Assembly (NCBI RefSeq): GCF_002100145.1
Contig: NZ_JXQD01000008.1
Span: forward strand, 85,042-149,041
Direction: 5' to 3'
DNA: 64,000 nt
Source of the DNA: Vibrio sp. qd031
GTDB lineage: Bacteria > Pseudomonadota > Gammaproteobacteria > Enterobacterales > Vibrionaceae
Shown here: in pieces, positions 1-7,737 of the stretch
Numbering within the stretch: position 1 is the stretch's first letter
Layout of the letters: each line of letters starts with the position of its first letter
Made by a program: the position numbers and the translations under genes
Notes under the pieces: generated by a model
Told to the model about the DNA's origin: nothing
Database searches by the model: none
Seen by the model: only the letters and a program-made list of their open reading frames with translations

Positions 1-411
1 GAGAAAGTAGTCGAGCTAAAGTCTTGCGGTCAACATTAATTTTTTTTGAATATTCAGCAAGTTGAGGTGAGCGCTTCTTCGTCGCATAATCAAAAAGAAA
101 AGTACTATCTGATATAACACCTTTAATTAAATTATAATTTTTATCTCGGCGCTCAATATGTTCAACCGGAACGTTCTCTTCATCAACTAAAAGGTAAGCT
201 GGCAATTCATAGCGGTCTTTTTTAGCTTTACGGCTAGAAACGAGCTCAATGAAACCTTCTAGTGAAACAGCTATAGGTCTTACCGTTGCAACTTCTAACG
301 AGAATAAAATGACGGACTCAATATCCTGCATGATTTCCAACAAACGATAGAGCCCATCTTCAAGCAGATCCGAATCATTCACATTCCAAACGCTATTTCT
401 AGGAAGCTCCA
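1..411 (-). CDS. tnsB: TnsB-like transposase, N-terminal fragment (continues beyond window)
   Basis: An open frame starts with ATG at 411 and runs off the window edge, giving about 137 residues. It begins MELPRNSVWNVNDSDLLEDG and has the pattern of the TnsB N-terminus: a short beta-rich start with an ..EDGLYR.. segment, then an ERRDKNY stretch, then a helix-turn-helix-like part ending DRKTLARLLS. TnsB is the DDE recombinase that binds the end repeats and joins the 3' ends to the target; its catalytic core lies outside the window. The start overlaps the end of tnsA by 13 bp, the usual tnsA-tnsB coupling. The family call rests on this weak N-terminal similarity together with the adjacent tnsA and Tn7-type end. 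Confidence 0.8.
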
Positions 412-1226
412 TATAAAATACCTCCTGGCTGTTCAGCTACATACTTCACATTAATAAGCCCAGATTCAGAGATGTTAGTTGATAGGTCAACATCAATAAA
501 TTTATCGGCTATGAGGAAGCGAATTAACAATAAAGCATCATCATTAGATGTTATGTTCATTGAGATTAGCTGATTACATAGATCTTCAATAAAGTACTGC
601 CCTGTCGCCAAAACAGAGAGAGCGCAATCAACCTGATCACAGGAAAAGACCTTCGGGTTCTCGCGAAAAGGGGATGTAGCCCAGTGAAGATTACCGCTTT
701 GAACTCTCGTTAGTTCATTTCCCGTAAAATAACTAAACTTAACACCAAGCAATTCCCAACAAACTCGCTCAATATCTATTTTTTCAAGGACGCGTAGATC
801 ACCCGAGTCATCTTCAGGTTTTACAGAAACTGCATGATATGTAGTGCCTTGAGGAGAGTCTATCGTGAGCAACTGATCCGTTGTCATGATAATCGGCTCT
901 TTCGTATTAGGGTGGGTAGGGTGTTTAACCCCAAGGGTTTTAGCAACTTTCTGCGTAAAATTTAGAGGGAAGAGAGGAAATTGCTCTCTGATATCAACTA
1001 CACGGCTCGAAAACTCAGCAAGATAAAAGTGCTCACTTTCTATCGAGGACATCATATGATGGTCTCTTTGAGATTTCCTACCATAAATCAGTGAGCGTTT
1101 ACCTTTAGATTTTACATCCTGAATCCTAAGCCAAGGCTTGTAGTTAACGCCTTGGCCTATACCGTATTTGTTCTTTAAGTGCCGTCGATAATCATCCAAC
1201 GACTCGATTTTTCGGCTACGCCCCAT
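399..1226 (-). CDS. tnsA: TnsA-like endonuclease of a Tn7-like transposon
   Basis: TnsA cuts the 5' ends of the element during cut-and-paste transposition and works as a heteromer with TnsB. The 275-residue protein is close to the 273 residues of Tn7 TnsA. The N-terminal endonuclease fold shows the expected acidic and lysine residues: Glu63 or Glu65 in the stretch before DIREQFPL, Asp117 in MTTDQLL and Lys136 in HAVSVKP. The C-terminal half would be the winged-helix part that contacts TnsC. ATG at 1226 has a short GGAT upstream. The gene is the first of the tns operon, and its promoter must lie among the TnsB-binding repeats, as in Tn7, where TnsB represses its own operon. Confidence 0.92.
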   Translation of the reverse strand: MGRSRKIESLDDYRRHLKNKYGIGQGVNYKPWLRIQDVKSKGKRSLIYGRKSQRDHHMMSSIESEHFYLAEFSSRVVDIREQFPLFPLNFTQKVAKTLGVKHPTHPNTKEPIIMTTDQLLTIDSPQGTTYHAVSVKPEDDSGDLRVLEKIDIERVCWELLGVKFSYFTGNELTRVQSGNLHWATSPFRENPKVFSCDQVDCALSVLATGQYFIEDLCNQLISMNITSNDDALLLIRFLIADKFIDVDLSTNISESGLINVKYVAEQPGGILYGAS

Positions 1227-1276
1227 ACTTAATCCAACAAAGTCTGCCTAGTCTAATCATAGTAACAGCAGTCACT

Positions 1277-1344
1277 ACGGGCAAACTTTATTATCTCAAA
1301 ACGCTCTTACGGGCAAACTTTATTGCTTACGGGCAAACTTTATT
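1277..1344 (-). repeat. Three TnsB-binding-type direct repeats at the transposon end
   Basis: Three exact copies of ACGGGCAAACTTTATT (plus strand) lie at 1277-1292, 1309-1324 and 1329-1344. Read on the minus strand they are AATAAAGTTTGCCCGT, which shares the AATAAAGT core of the Tn7 TnsB sites. Their spacing is 20 and 32 bp. Tn7 has three spaced sites at its left end and four overlapping sites at its right end; only three are seen here although tnsA is close by. Confidence 0.93.
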
Positions 1345-1359
1345 GTCTCTACACAAACC

Positions 1360-2544
1360 TTAACAGTTTAGGCCTGCTACATGGCCACTCGACCACGCCC
1401 AAGAGAAGTTATAGCCGCCTAGCCAACCTGTTACATCCATCACTTCGCCCACAAAATACAGCCCAGAGACTTGCTTACACTCCATGGTTTTGGAGGAAAG
1501 ATGATCGGTGTTTACTCCACCCATAGTCACTTCGGCGGTGCGATACCCTTCCGTTCCATTTGGCTTGATGGTCCAGTGCTCAAGGGTATGTACAACTTGT
1601 TGTAGCTGCGACACTGTATATTGCTTAAGTGGCTTATCCGCAAATAACTCTAACGTAATTAAGGCTTCCACTAAACGTTTTGGTAAGACTTTCGCTAGGG
1701 TGTTTTTTAGACTCTGATTTGGGTGCATCTCTTTACTGCTATCCAACAACTGTTGAATATCATGATCCGGAACGAGGTTAATCGATATAGCCTCACCTGG
1801 CTTCCAATACGACGATATTTGCAGCACCGACGGGCCCGATAGGCCGCGGTGCGTAAACAGCAGAGCTTCTTTAAATACAGTGCCATCTTGCGCTTCCATC
1901 TCGCATGGAATGGCAATGCCTGACAACTCAGACAGCGCTTCTTTATCGTGCGTATGCAAAGTAAAGGGAACAAGTCCGGCTGTGGTTGCCTTTACTTCTA
2001 GGCCAAATTGCTCAGCGACTTTATACCCAAACGGTGTTGCACCCAGTTTTGGCATCGACAACCCGCCCGTTGCAATCACCAGTGACTCACACTCAACGGC
2101 TTGTGTATTGGCCATGAGTGTAAAGCCGTTGGGCTGTTTTTCTATGTGCGTGACTGCGGTTTGATAACGCTGAACGATTGTGGGTTGCTGACACTCTTTT
2201 AGTAACATGTCGACGATCTGCTTTGCCGAGTCGACACAAAACAACTGACCGTGATCGCGCTCTTCAAACTCAATTCCGTATTTTGACACCATCGAGATGA
2301 AATCCCAGTTGGTGTACTGAGACAGCGCCGATTTAACAAAGTGAGGATTTTGACAAATAAAGTTGTGAGACGAGACCTCGTAATTGCTGAAATTACATCG
2401 ACCGCCTCCAGAGATAAGGATTTTTCGTCCGGGGCGCTTCGCGTGGTCAATCACTAATACTTTGCGTCCACGCCTGCCCGCCTGCGCAGCACACATCAAT
2501 CCAGCGGCACCGGCACCGATGATAACCACATCAAATTTTTCCAC
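1360..2544 (-). CDS. yhiN: YhiN/HI0933-family FAD-dependent flavoprotein
   Basis: This is a cytoplasmic flavoprotein of the HI0933/YhiN family, whose substrate is not known. The dinucleotide-binding loop GAGAAG is at residues 10-15, right after a beta strand (FDVVIIGAGAAG), and the C-terminal FAD-contacting part contains GEVMDVTGWLGGYNFSWAWS. At 394 residues it has the usual family length. In E. coli yhiN also lies near uspB and uspA, so this is core synteny. A Tn7-like element ends 4 bp after the stop codon without changing the coding sequence, consistent with the 3' end of the gene serving as a transposon attachment site. Confidence 0.9.
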   Translation of the reverse strand: MEKFDVVIIGAGAAGLMCAAQAGRRGRKVLVIDHAKRPGRKILISGGGRCNFSNYEVSSHNFICQNPHFVKSALSQYTNWDFISMVSKYGIEFEERDHGQLFCVDSAKQIVDMLLKECQQPTIVQRYQTAVTHIEKQPNGFTLMANTQAVECESLVIATGGLSMPKLGATPFGYKVAEQFGLEVKATTAGLVPFTLHTHDKEALSELSGIAIPCEMEAQDGTVFKEALLFTHRGLSGPSVLQISSYWKPGEAISINLVPDHDIQQLLDSSKEMHPNQSLKNTLAKVLPKRLVEALITLELFADKPLKQYTVSQLQQVVHTLEHWTIKPNGTEGYRTAEVTMGGVNTDHLSSKTMECKQVSGLYFVGEVMDVTGWLGGYNFSWAWSSGHVAGLNC

Positions 2545-2611
2545 GACTTATCTCTTCACCTATCAGACTCGACATCTGCGAGCCTTTTAAAAGAAGCAAT
2601 AATAGCAGAAC

Positions 2612-3967
2612 TTAAAACTGTGAGTTACCTCGTTGTTGCATCAGTGCTTGCTTACGTTTATTGAGGGGAAGTTTATTAATGCTCAAGGTGGACTCTACCG
2701 ACTCTTGTTCACGTTGCCACACCGAGTAGTTGATAACACACAGAGTAATGATAATAAATGGCAAAGGTTGGTACGCGACGCCGATAAACATACCTGTAAT
2801 ACAGTACATGACTAGCATACTATTGAGACATTGAGCGAGGGATGCATGATAGCTATTTTTTGGCGCTGTTTTTAACACTTTTCTATTAAGCCTGTACGAC
2901 TGAAAAAGTAAGCTCACGTACAAAAACAACCCGAAAAAACCTTGCTCACCAAGCACTTCTATAAAAGAATTATGGAAGGCTTTTATCCCTAGATAATTCC
3001 TAAATGACTCATGGTAATCGCCAAGCAGTCCATGATTAGCGCGGTACGCATCAAACCCACCACCAGCCCAATGGTCAGCGACAAAATCAAACGTCCACAA
3101 CCAAACTACGATACGCCCCATCGCCGAACTGTCTGATTCAATGTCTTTTAGGGTCATCATCCGCTCGACCCAATGCTCAGGCATAAAGCCTATTGACACA
3201 ATCGAAAACGCAACGATGATTGGAACAAAAAACAACATCCGTGATGGTGACAGGTTACGGTAACCTATATACCCCGCTAAAGTGATCAAGCCACTGCGCG
3301 CTGTTGTACCGATCATCGCGAATACAGCCAGCAGCGTTAGACCAAACCACAAAAATGGTCGTTTGAACTGAGGAGGAAAAAAGGTGTAGTGCTCTCGCAA
3401 ATGTTTATTAAGCGGGATCACGATAAGCACGGTTAACGCGAGCATTGAACTTTCTGACCATCCGCTGTTATTCCCTCCCGAGACTAAACGTCGTCCATAA
3501 CCTCCGCCACCGGCGGCTGTTTTTGCTCCAACCGCAATCACGTAAAAGCAAAACGAGAAGAACAATATCCATAGAAACATATTCAAATCGCGTCGATCAC
3601 GAATCACGAACATGCCAATGGATGTCATTAATATGGATTTTATCGCCCAATCCCACTTGTTAGCAGCCGCCGTTGGAAATAACGCGAGAGCAAACGTGGT
3701 GATGGTAACCCAGATCGAAAATATCACAATTACGGCGGGAATGAATGCCGAACGAGGAGCAGCGAGTTTATTGGCATTGAACAACAAGGAGAGAAACAAA
3801 AGCGCGGCCATAACAGAAGAGACTGGCTGTCCTGCTAGAAAACCAAACAGTATGTTTTGAGGAGTAATGATGTCTACCCAAATGTAGCCGGCATAAGCCA
3901 CAGCTGGGCGTGATATCCCAACAATAGCGAAAGCAATAATGACCATAACAATCAGCAGATCAGACAT
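2612..3967 (-). CDS. O-antigen-ligase-like (Wzy_C) membrane protein, exosortase-A-associated type
   Basis: A 451-residue polytopic inner-membrane protein with about ten hydrophobic segments. The N-terminal region (around residues 1-190) resembles the DUF5935 part and the central region the Wzy_C part of the putative O-glycosylation ligases linked to exosortase A systems. Features include a large loop with GGGFDAYRANHG and an HNSFIEVLGEQG stretch, typical of O-antigen ligases and polymerases. It probably transfers or polymerises glycans in the periplasm; the substrate cannot be read. The last 35 residues are basic and cytoplasmic. It overlaps a 41-codon gene by one base (TGATG), so the two are translationally coupled. 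No exosortase is visible in the window. Confidence 0.75.
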   Translation of the reverse strand: MSDLLIVMVIIAFAIVGISRPAVAYAGYIWVDIITPQNILFGFLAGQPVSSVMAALLFLSLLFNANKLAAPRSAFIPAVIVIFSIWVTITTFALALFPTAAANKWDWAIKSILMTSIGMFVIRDRRDLNMFLWILFFSFCFYVIAVGAKTAAGGGGYGRRLVSGGNNSGWSESSMLALTVLIVIPLNKHLREHYTFFPPQFKRPFLWFGLTLLAVFAMIGTTARSGLITLAGYIGYRNLSPSRMLFFVPIIVAFSIVSIGFMPEHWVERMMTLKDIESDSSAMGRIVVWLWTFDFVADHWAGGGFDAYRANHGLLGDYHESFRNYLGIKAFHNSFIEVLGEQGFFGLFLYVSLLFQSYRLNRKVLKTAPKNSYHASLAQCLNSMLVMYCITGMFIGVAYQPLPFIIITLCVINYSVWQREQESVESTLSINKLPLNKRKQALMQQRGNSQF

Positions 3968-4092
3968 CAGCGTTTTTTACCTTTGACGTCTGACTTCTTA
4001 TTGTCTTTTGACCAATCGGTATTGGTAAACATCAACCAGAGAGTCACTAGAACCCCGGTGACTGAAAACAGCAATGCAAACTTATCTATCAT
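3967..4092 (-). CDS. Small single-pass membrane protein (41 aa)
   Basis: A 41-codon frame begins ATG at 4092 (MIDKFALLFSVTG...) with one hydrophobic segment at about residues 5-22, followed by a charged tail rich in lysine (KKSDVKGKKR). Its TGA shares a base with the ATG of the downstream O-antigen-ligase-like gene. This coupling, together with the membrane segment, suggests a small partner subunit or a leader for that gene. I do not recognise the family. The start is preceded by GGGACAC, a modest ribosome-binding site. Confidence 0.6.
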   Translation of the reverse strand: MIDKFALLFSVTGVLVTLWLMFTNTDWSKDNKKSDVKGKKR

Positions 4093-4182
4093 ATTTGTGT
4101 CCCTACATGTAGACGCGCTTCTATGATAGCCAACCAAACATTACGAGGGGTTCTCGATTTTAAGCCTTTACCTACTAAAGTA

Positions 4183-4509
4183 CTAAATGACCACTAAAGT
4201 CACGAATAAGGTCACCAACAACAAGGCGCAACTCACCACAAACAGCTCTCGTACCTTATCGCATTTCGCAACAAAGTCAGAGTCATGATGCTCGCTGTAT
4301 TCTTTGTGTTTTAGGTAATGAAAAAGGCGTGCCTGTTTATAGACGTTGCCATGGGCTGTGAAAAAACTGCCGCCATCGACTTGCTGATATAACAAAGGGT
4401 GAGCTTCTCGCATGAGAAACAGGAGCGCACGCAAACTGGTTACGTAACGACTGAAGTTGATGGTGGTAACAAGTAATAATGTAAATATGATTAAATCGCC
4501 GCTGATCAT
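4183..4509 (-). CDS. uspB: Universal stress protein B
   Basis: UspB is a small inner-membrane protein linked in E. coli to stationary-phase ethanol tolerance and RpoS control; its biochemical role is unknown. The 108 residues match E. coli UspB (111 aa) along the whole length: MIS start, an SLRALL stretch, LLYQ.VDGG.FFT.HG and KQARL. There are two hydrophobic segments, at about 3-23 and 88-107, with a hydrophilic loop between them. It sits next to ferritin and uspA, as in related vibrios. A start at 4509 is supported by AGGAGG about 7 bp upstream. Confidence 0.93.
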   Translation of the reverse strand: MISGDLIIFTLLLVTTINFSRYVTSLRALLFLMREAHPLLYQQVDGGSFFTAHGNVYKQARLFHYLKHKEYSEHHDSDFVAKCDKVRELFVVSCALLLVTLFVTLVVI

Positions 4510-4568
4510 CTTATCCTCCCTACATCTTCACAGATACGCGGTAAGAGATCAGCAGAGATTTATGTTAG

Positions 4569-5099
4569 CTACTCTGCCGCCGACGCATCCATAATTGAAG
4601 ACGATCCTTGTTTAGCCATTGCCGCTAAATCTTTGTCGATAAAAAATAGCGCCTGGCCGTTTTCACCCACAAGTTCTAGCTTATCTAAGATCCCTTTAAA
4701 CAATTTTTCTTCTTCATGTTGCTCAGCAACATACCATTGCAAGAAGTTAAAGGTTGAGTAGTCCTGGCTTTCAAACGCGACGTGAGCCAATTTATTAATG
4801 CGTTCGGTGATCATGCATTCGTGTTCGTAAGTCTCGCGGAACACATCACCAAGGCTAATAAAGTCGTGTTTTGGGGCTTCGATGGCACCAAGAATGGGTA
4901 ATGCGCCCGTCTCACTTACGTAGGTAAAGAGACGCTGCATGTGCTCCATTTCTTCGGCGGCATGAACGCGCAAAAACTCTGCAGCACCTTCAAAACCTTT
5001 ATCTTCACACCAAGCACTCATTTGTAAGTATAGATTGGATGAGAAAAATTCCAGATTAATTTGCTCATTCAATTTTTCGACCATAGATTGAGACAACAC
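4569..5099 (-). CDS. ftnA: Non-haem ferritin
   Basis: FtnA oxidises ferrous iron and stores it as a ferric mineral inside a 24-subunit cytoplasmic shell. The 176-residue protein is a single ferritin four-helix bundle. The conserved ligands are seen in [16 protein letters not shown] (first helix), [13 protein letters not shown] (second helix, E-x-x-H) and [13 protein letters not shown]. It starts [15 protein letters not shown], as expected of bacterial ferritins, with AAGGAG upstream of the start at 5099. It lies between uspB and the divergent uspA. No clear Fur site was found in the 5100-5328 region. Confidence 0.96.
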   Translation of the reverse strand: MLSQSMVEKLNEQINLEFFSSNLYLQMSAWCEDKGFEGAAEFLRVHAAEEMEHMQRLFTYVSETGALPILGAIEAPKHDFISLGDVFRETYEHECMITERINKLAHVAFESQDYSTFNFLQWYVAEQHEEEKLFKGILDKLELVGENGQALFFIDKDLAAMAKQGSSSIMDASAAE

Positions 5100-5328
5100 G
5101 ACAGACTCCTTTTAATGTTGTATTAGGGACACTATATCACTTTTTTGAGAGGGCCGCAGAAGGCAAATTTACTCACTAACTAAAATGCTGAGCCAATTTG
5201 AACTGCATCAAATGAACGTCAAATTTTGCAATAATTAGCCCAAAATGAGGCACATACAATGCTTACAAAAAACAAAAGCTGCTAGGATTTAAAGTATTGC
5301 AGGTTATTGATCATTGGGAGATGCCACT

Positions 5329-5754
5329 ATGAGCTACCAACACATTTTAGTCGCGGTTGATTTAACCGACGATAGCCAAACTGTTATTCATAAAGCGGTC
5401 AATTTGGCCAAAGAAGTCAACGCTGAGGTCTCTTTCATTCATATTGATATTAACCATTCTGAGCTGTACACCGGGTTAATTGACCTGAATATGCGAGACA
5501 CCCAAAACCATGCCAATGCTGCCGCTCACGAAAAGCTGCAACATCTTGCTCAACAAGCGGACGTACCTGTTAAACATACGTTAGTCAGTCATGGGGAGTT
5601 CAGTGATGAAATTGTTGAGGCAATTTCAGAGCGTAAAGTGGACTTGCTGGTGTGTGGACATCATCAAGACTTCTGGAGCAGAATCGTGTCATCGACTCGA
5701 CAACTGATCAACTCAACCCCTGTCGACATGCTGATAGTACCGATCAAACACTGA
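5329..5754 (+). CDS. uspA: Universal stress protein A
   Basis: UspA is a cytoplasmic dimeric stress protein induced at growth arrest. The protein begins MSYQHILVAVDLTDDS, the standard UspA N-terminus, and has the C-terminal segment DLLVCGHHQ..W.R.VSSTRQLINS..VDMLIVP. It lacks the strong ATP-binding signature G-2x-G-9x-G(S/T), so it belongs to the non-ATP-binding UspA class. I place the start at 5329 because GGGAG lies 8 bp upstream; an in-frame GTG-type start five codons earlier has no better site. That gives 141 residues against 144 in E. coli. It is divergent from ftnA. Confidence 0.95.
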   Translation: MSYQHILVAVDLTDDSQTVIHKAVNLAKEVNAEVSFIHIDINHSELYTGLIDLNMRDTQNHANAAAHEKLQHLAQQADVPVKHTLVSHGEFSDEIVEAISERKVDLLVCGHHQDFWSRIVSSTRQLINSTPVDMLIVPIKH

Positions 5755-5788
5755 CCCTCAAATAGAGAGCGGCGTCGAAACCGCAGAC

Positions 5789-6238
5789 TTAATGCAGCCT
5801 AGCAATTGTGGCTGGGTTAGCTTGGTCTGGGGTTGGGCGCGCTTGTGGAGTTCCACTATTTTTAATTAAACGTCGTTGCGCTTTAGCCAGTTTCTTGGCC
5901 GATTTGGCGACTTGTTTTCTAAGTTTCTTAAGCTTCTTCGCTTGCTTTTTGGACGTCTTAGGTGTTTTTTTGCTGTTCAACAGCGTCAGTTCCGGCGCAG
6001 AAGGCGGGGTAAAATGTTGCACGGCATCGTGTTCAATATCGAACGTTTGATTGGCCGCTACAAGAGATACTGGGCGCTCTAAAGCCATTCCCATAGGCAC
6101 TGCGGTGCACAGGTTTTCAGCGCTATTAGCAACGCGGGCGCAACTTTTACACGCAAACTGTGGCTGCGAGACCAGCGATTCTATCTCGCCCAACTGGGCC
6201 ACAACCTCTTTTCTGTACTTACACAGCTTTTTGGCCAT
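5789..6238 (-). CDS. Small Cys-containing, Lys-rich protein, probably iron-regulated
   Basis: I do not recognise a named family. From the ATG at 6238 (AGGTGA five bases upstream, better than the GTG at 6247) it has 149 residues. The N-terminal 45 residues carry cysteines spaced as a possible metal site: one near residue 6, CKSC near 30-33 and another near 45. The middle is polar. From about residue 90 to 130 it is a highly basic helix rich in KK and KL pairs, and the tail is Pro/Thr-rich. It has no signal peptide or membrane segment. A perfect 7-1-7 Fur-type palindrome lies 32 bp upstream of the start, and the gene is in an iron-storage neighbourhood. Confidence 0.65.
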   Translation of the reverse strand: MAKKLCKYRKEVVAQLGEIESLVSQPQFACKSCARVANSAENLCTAVPMGMALERPVSLVAANQTFDIEHDAVQHFTPPSAPELTLLNSKKTPKTSKKQAKKLKKLRKQVAKSAKKLAKAQRRLIKNSGTPQARPTPDQANPATIARLH

Positions 6239-6269
6239 ACAACTCACCTACACCAACGCCAAACGATAT

Positions 6270-6284
6270 TAAGAATGATTCTTA
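6270..6284 (-). promoter_or_regulatory. Probable Fur box
   Basis: TAAGAATGATTCTTA is a perfect 7-1-7 inverted repeat. It matches the Fur consensus TGATAATNATTATCA at 11 of the 14 defined positions. It lies 32 bp upstream of the Cys/Lys-rich gene, the right place for a repressor site. No other gene start is as close. Confidence 0.7.
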
Positions 6285-6357
6285 CTTCGATTGTATTGCA
6301 AATTGATGATAATGCAAGTACTGCTGCGAGGAACGGTTTAAATATGGCTTAGACTCA

Positions 6358-7131
6358 TCACTTCATCGAAGCGAGTACATAGACATCAAATCGATTTTTC
6401 TTGGTCTCTATCGACATTGAGGGGGCTTTACCGTCGAGTACATTGGCATAATCAGGTCTTTTCACCACAACACGTTTGGTCGCCAATTTTAATGCAGGCT
6501 CCAACAGTAAACTTGCGTCATGATCGGCTCCCACCAACGTTTGGAAGACGCGCATTTCTTTTTTGATTTGAGCCGATTTCTTTTTTTCTGGATGCGGGTA
6601 CATCGGATCAAGATATATCACCTCTGGTCGAGGCTGTGACTCTATTGCAAGCTGCTCGATACTCGATGCGTTTACCAGAGACAGTCTTTGTGTCACCCAC
6701 TCGCCAATCTCGCTATCATTGCGTGCGCGGGCTAACCCATCATCCAATAGCGCAGCGACCACAGGGTGGCGCTCAATCATCTGTACGGTGCATCCCAATG
6801 ACGCCAATACAAACGCATCCCGACCCAGACCTGCCGTTGCATCCACAACCGTAGGTGTTACACCTTTATTTAGCCCTACTGCTTTCGCAATAGATTGACC
6901 TTTTCCACCGCCAAACTTACGTCTATGAGCGACCGCACCGGTAACAAAGTCGACACTGATCGCGCCAAGCTTTGGTTCATCTCGTTTAACCAGTTCAAGC
7001 TTAGCGGGCTCATCCGAGCTATATTGCAGCTGGAAAAGCGCCGTATCGTCGTGGCACAACTGCCACTTTTGGGCCAATTGGGTGAGTCGTTGCTGCTGCT
7101 CAACATCGTTAGCATGTAGGCGAATTTTCAA
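6358..7131 (-). CDS. rsmJ: 16S rRNA m2G1516 methyltransferase RsmJ
   Basis: RsmJ methylates N2 of G1516 in 16S rRNA using S-adenosylmethionine. The region matching E. coli RsmJ is continuous: [24 protein letters not shown], then the SAM-binding [32 protein letters not shown], the catalytic-type YLDPMYPH, and [11 protein letters not shown]. The longest frame begins at ATG 7215, inside asnC, and would add about 28 unmatched residues. TTG at 7131 (MKIRLHAND...) gives 257 residues, close to E. coli's 250, and is preferred though its ribosome-binding site is weak. Divergent from asnC, next to prlC as in E. coli. Confidence 0.93.
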   Translation of the reverse strand: MKIRLHANDVEQQQRLTQLAQKWQLCHDDTALFQLQYSSDEPAKLELVKRDEPKLGAISVDFVTGAVAHRRKFGGGKGQSIAKAVGLNKGVTPTVVDATAGLGRDAFVLASLGCTVQMIERHPVVAALLDDGLARARNDSEIGEWVTQRLSLVNASSIEQLAIESQPRPEVIYLDPMYPHPEKKKSAQIKKEMRVFQTLVGADHDASLLLEPALKLATKRVVVKRPDYANVLDGKAPSMSIETKKNRFDVYVLASMK

Positions 7132-7213
7132 TCCAGTCACTTGAGGTTTGCTCGGGTTTGCCTGCAAGTGTACCCTAGAGCTTCTATTGTCGTCACCTAG
7201 AGAGCATCGCACC

Positions 7214-7675
7214 ATGGATCGTCATCCTCGCTTAGATGAGTTGGATAAGAAAATTCTTAAAACTTTAATGAATGATGCACGCACTCCGTACGCTGAAATG
7301 GCGAAGCAATTTGAAGTCAGCCCTGCAACCATTCACGTTCGAATCGAAAAAATGAAAGCGGCGGAGATCATTGAAGGAACAGAGGTTTTGGTGAATCCTA
7401 AAAAACTGGGGTATGACGTATGCTGTTTTATCGGCATAAATCTGAACGCCGCCCGCGATTACCACTCGGCCTTGGAAAAGCTCAACGCTCTTGATGAAGT
7501 CGTTGAAGCGTATTATACGACAGGGGCATACAATATTTTTGTCAAATTGATGTGCCGCTCTATTGAAGAGCTGCAGTACGTGTTGATCGATAAGTTGCAG
7601 GCCATTGACGAAGTGCAGTCAACCGAAACACTGATCTCACTGCAAAATCCCATCAATCGAAACGTCGAGCCTTAA
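7214..7675 (+). CDS. asnC: Asparagine-responsive Lrp-family regulator AsnC
   Basis: AsnC controls asparagine synthetase and its own gene in response to asparagine. The 153-residue protein is an Lrp/AsnC regulator with an N-terminal winged helix ([24 protein letters not shown]...[13 protein letters not shown]) and a C-terminal RAM effector domain ([23 protein letters not shown]). It is nearly collinear with E. coli AsnC throughout, which separates it from other Lrp paralogues. The start at 7214 is chosen because homologues begin a few residues before the first LD; the longer frame from 7148 has no ribosome-binding site. Here asnC is divergent from rsmJ and is not next to an asnA gene. Confidence 0.93.
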   Translation: MDRHPRLDELDKKILKTLMNDARTPYAEMAKQFEVSPATIHVRIEKMKAAEIIEGTEVLVNPKKLGYDVCCFIGINLNAARDYHSALEKLNALDEVVEAYYTTGAYNIFVKLMCRSIEELQYVLIDKLQAIDEVQSTETLISLQNPINRNVEP

Positions 7676-7688
7676 AGTAGCGTTAAAT

Positions 7689-7723
7689 GAAAAGTGAAAA
7701 GTCTCAACGACTTTTCACTTTTC
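7689..7723. terminator. Bidirectional terminator between asnC and prlC
   Basis: GAAAAGTGAAAAGTC at 7689-7703 and its exact reverse complement at 7709-7723 form a 15-bp stem with a 5-base loop, rich in A on one side and T on the other. It lies between the convergent ends of asnC (7675) and prlC (7738), so it can serve both. Confidence 0.85.
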
Positions 7724-7737
7724 TTACTCGTTAACAA

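Larger units (their letters stand above)
1..1355. mobile_element. Terminal part of a Tn7-like transposon
   Basis: The window begins inside the element. Reading inward from position 1355 on the minus strand, the terminus is TGTGTAGAGACAATAAAG, which matches the Tn7 end TGTGGGCGGACAATAAAG at 14 of 18 positions with the same spacing. Three TnsB-type repeats follow, then tnsA and tnsB pointing away from the end. In Tn7 the tns genes likewise lie at the end nearest the target gene. The end lies 4 bp beyond the stop codon of the yhiN-type gene, so a TnsD-type protein outside the window probably recognises the 3' part of that gene. The other end, the target duplication and any cargo are not visible. 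Confidence 0.9.

Noticed and set aside
1277..1344. Short CRISPR array
   Set aside because: Repeats are only 16 bp with uneven 4- and 16-bp gaps, and they match TnsB sites at a Tn7-like end.
6358..7131. Tn7-like insertion at rsmJ, a known attachment gene in other elements
   Set aside because: The region after the rsmJ stop is a normal gap with a core-type gene; no end repeats are there.
7148..7213. N-terminal extension of AsnC
   Set aside because: It has no ribosome-binding site and no similarity to AsnC; ATG 7214 fits homologues.
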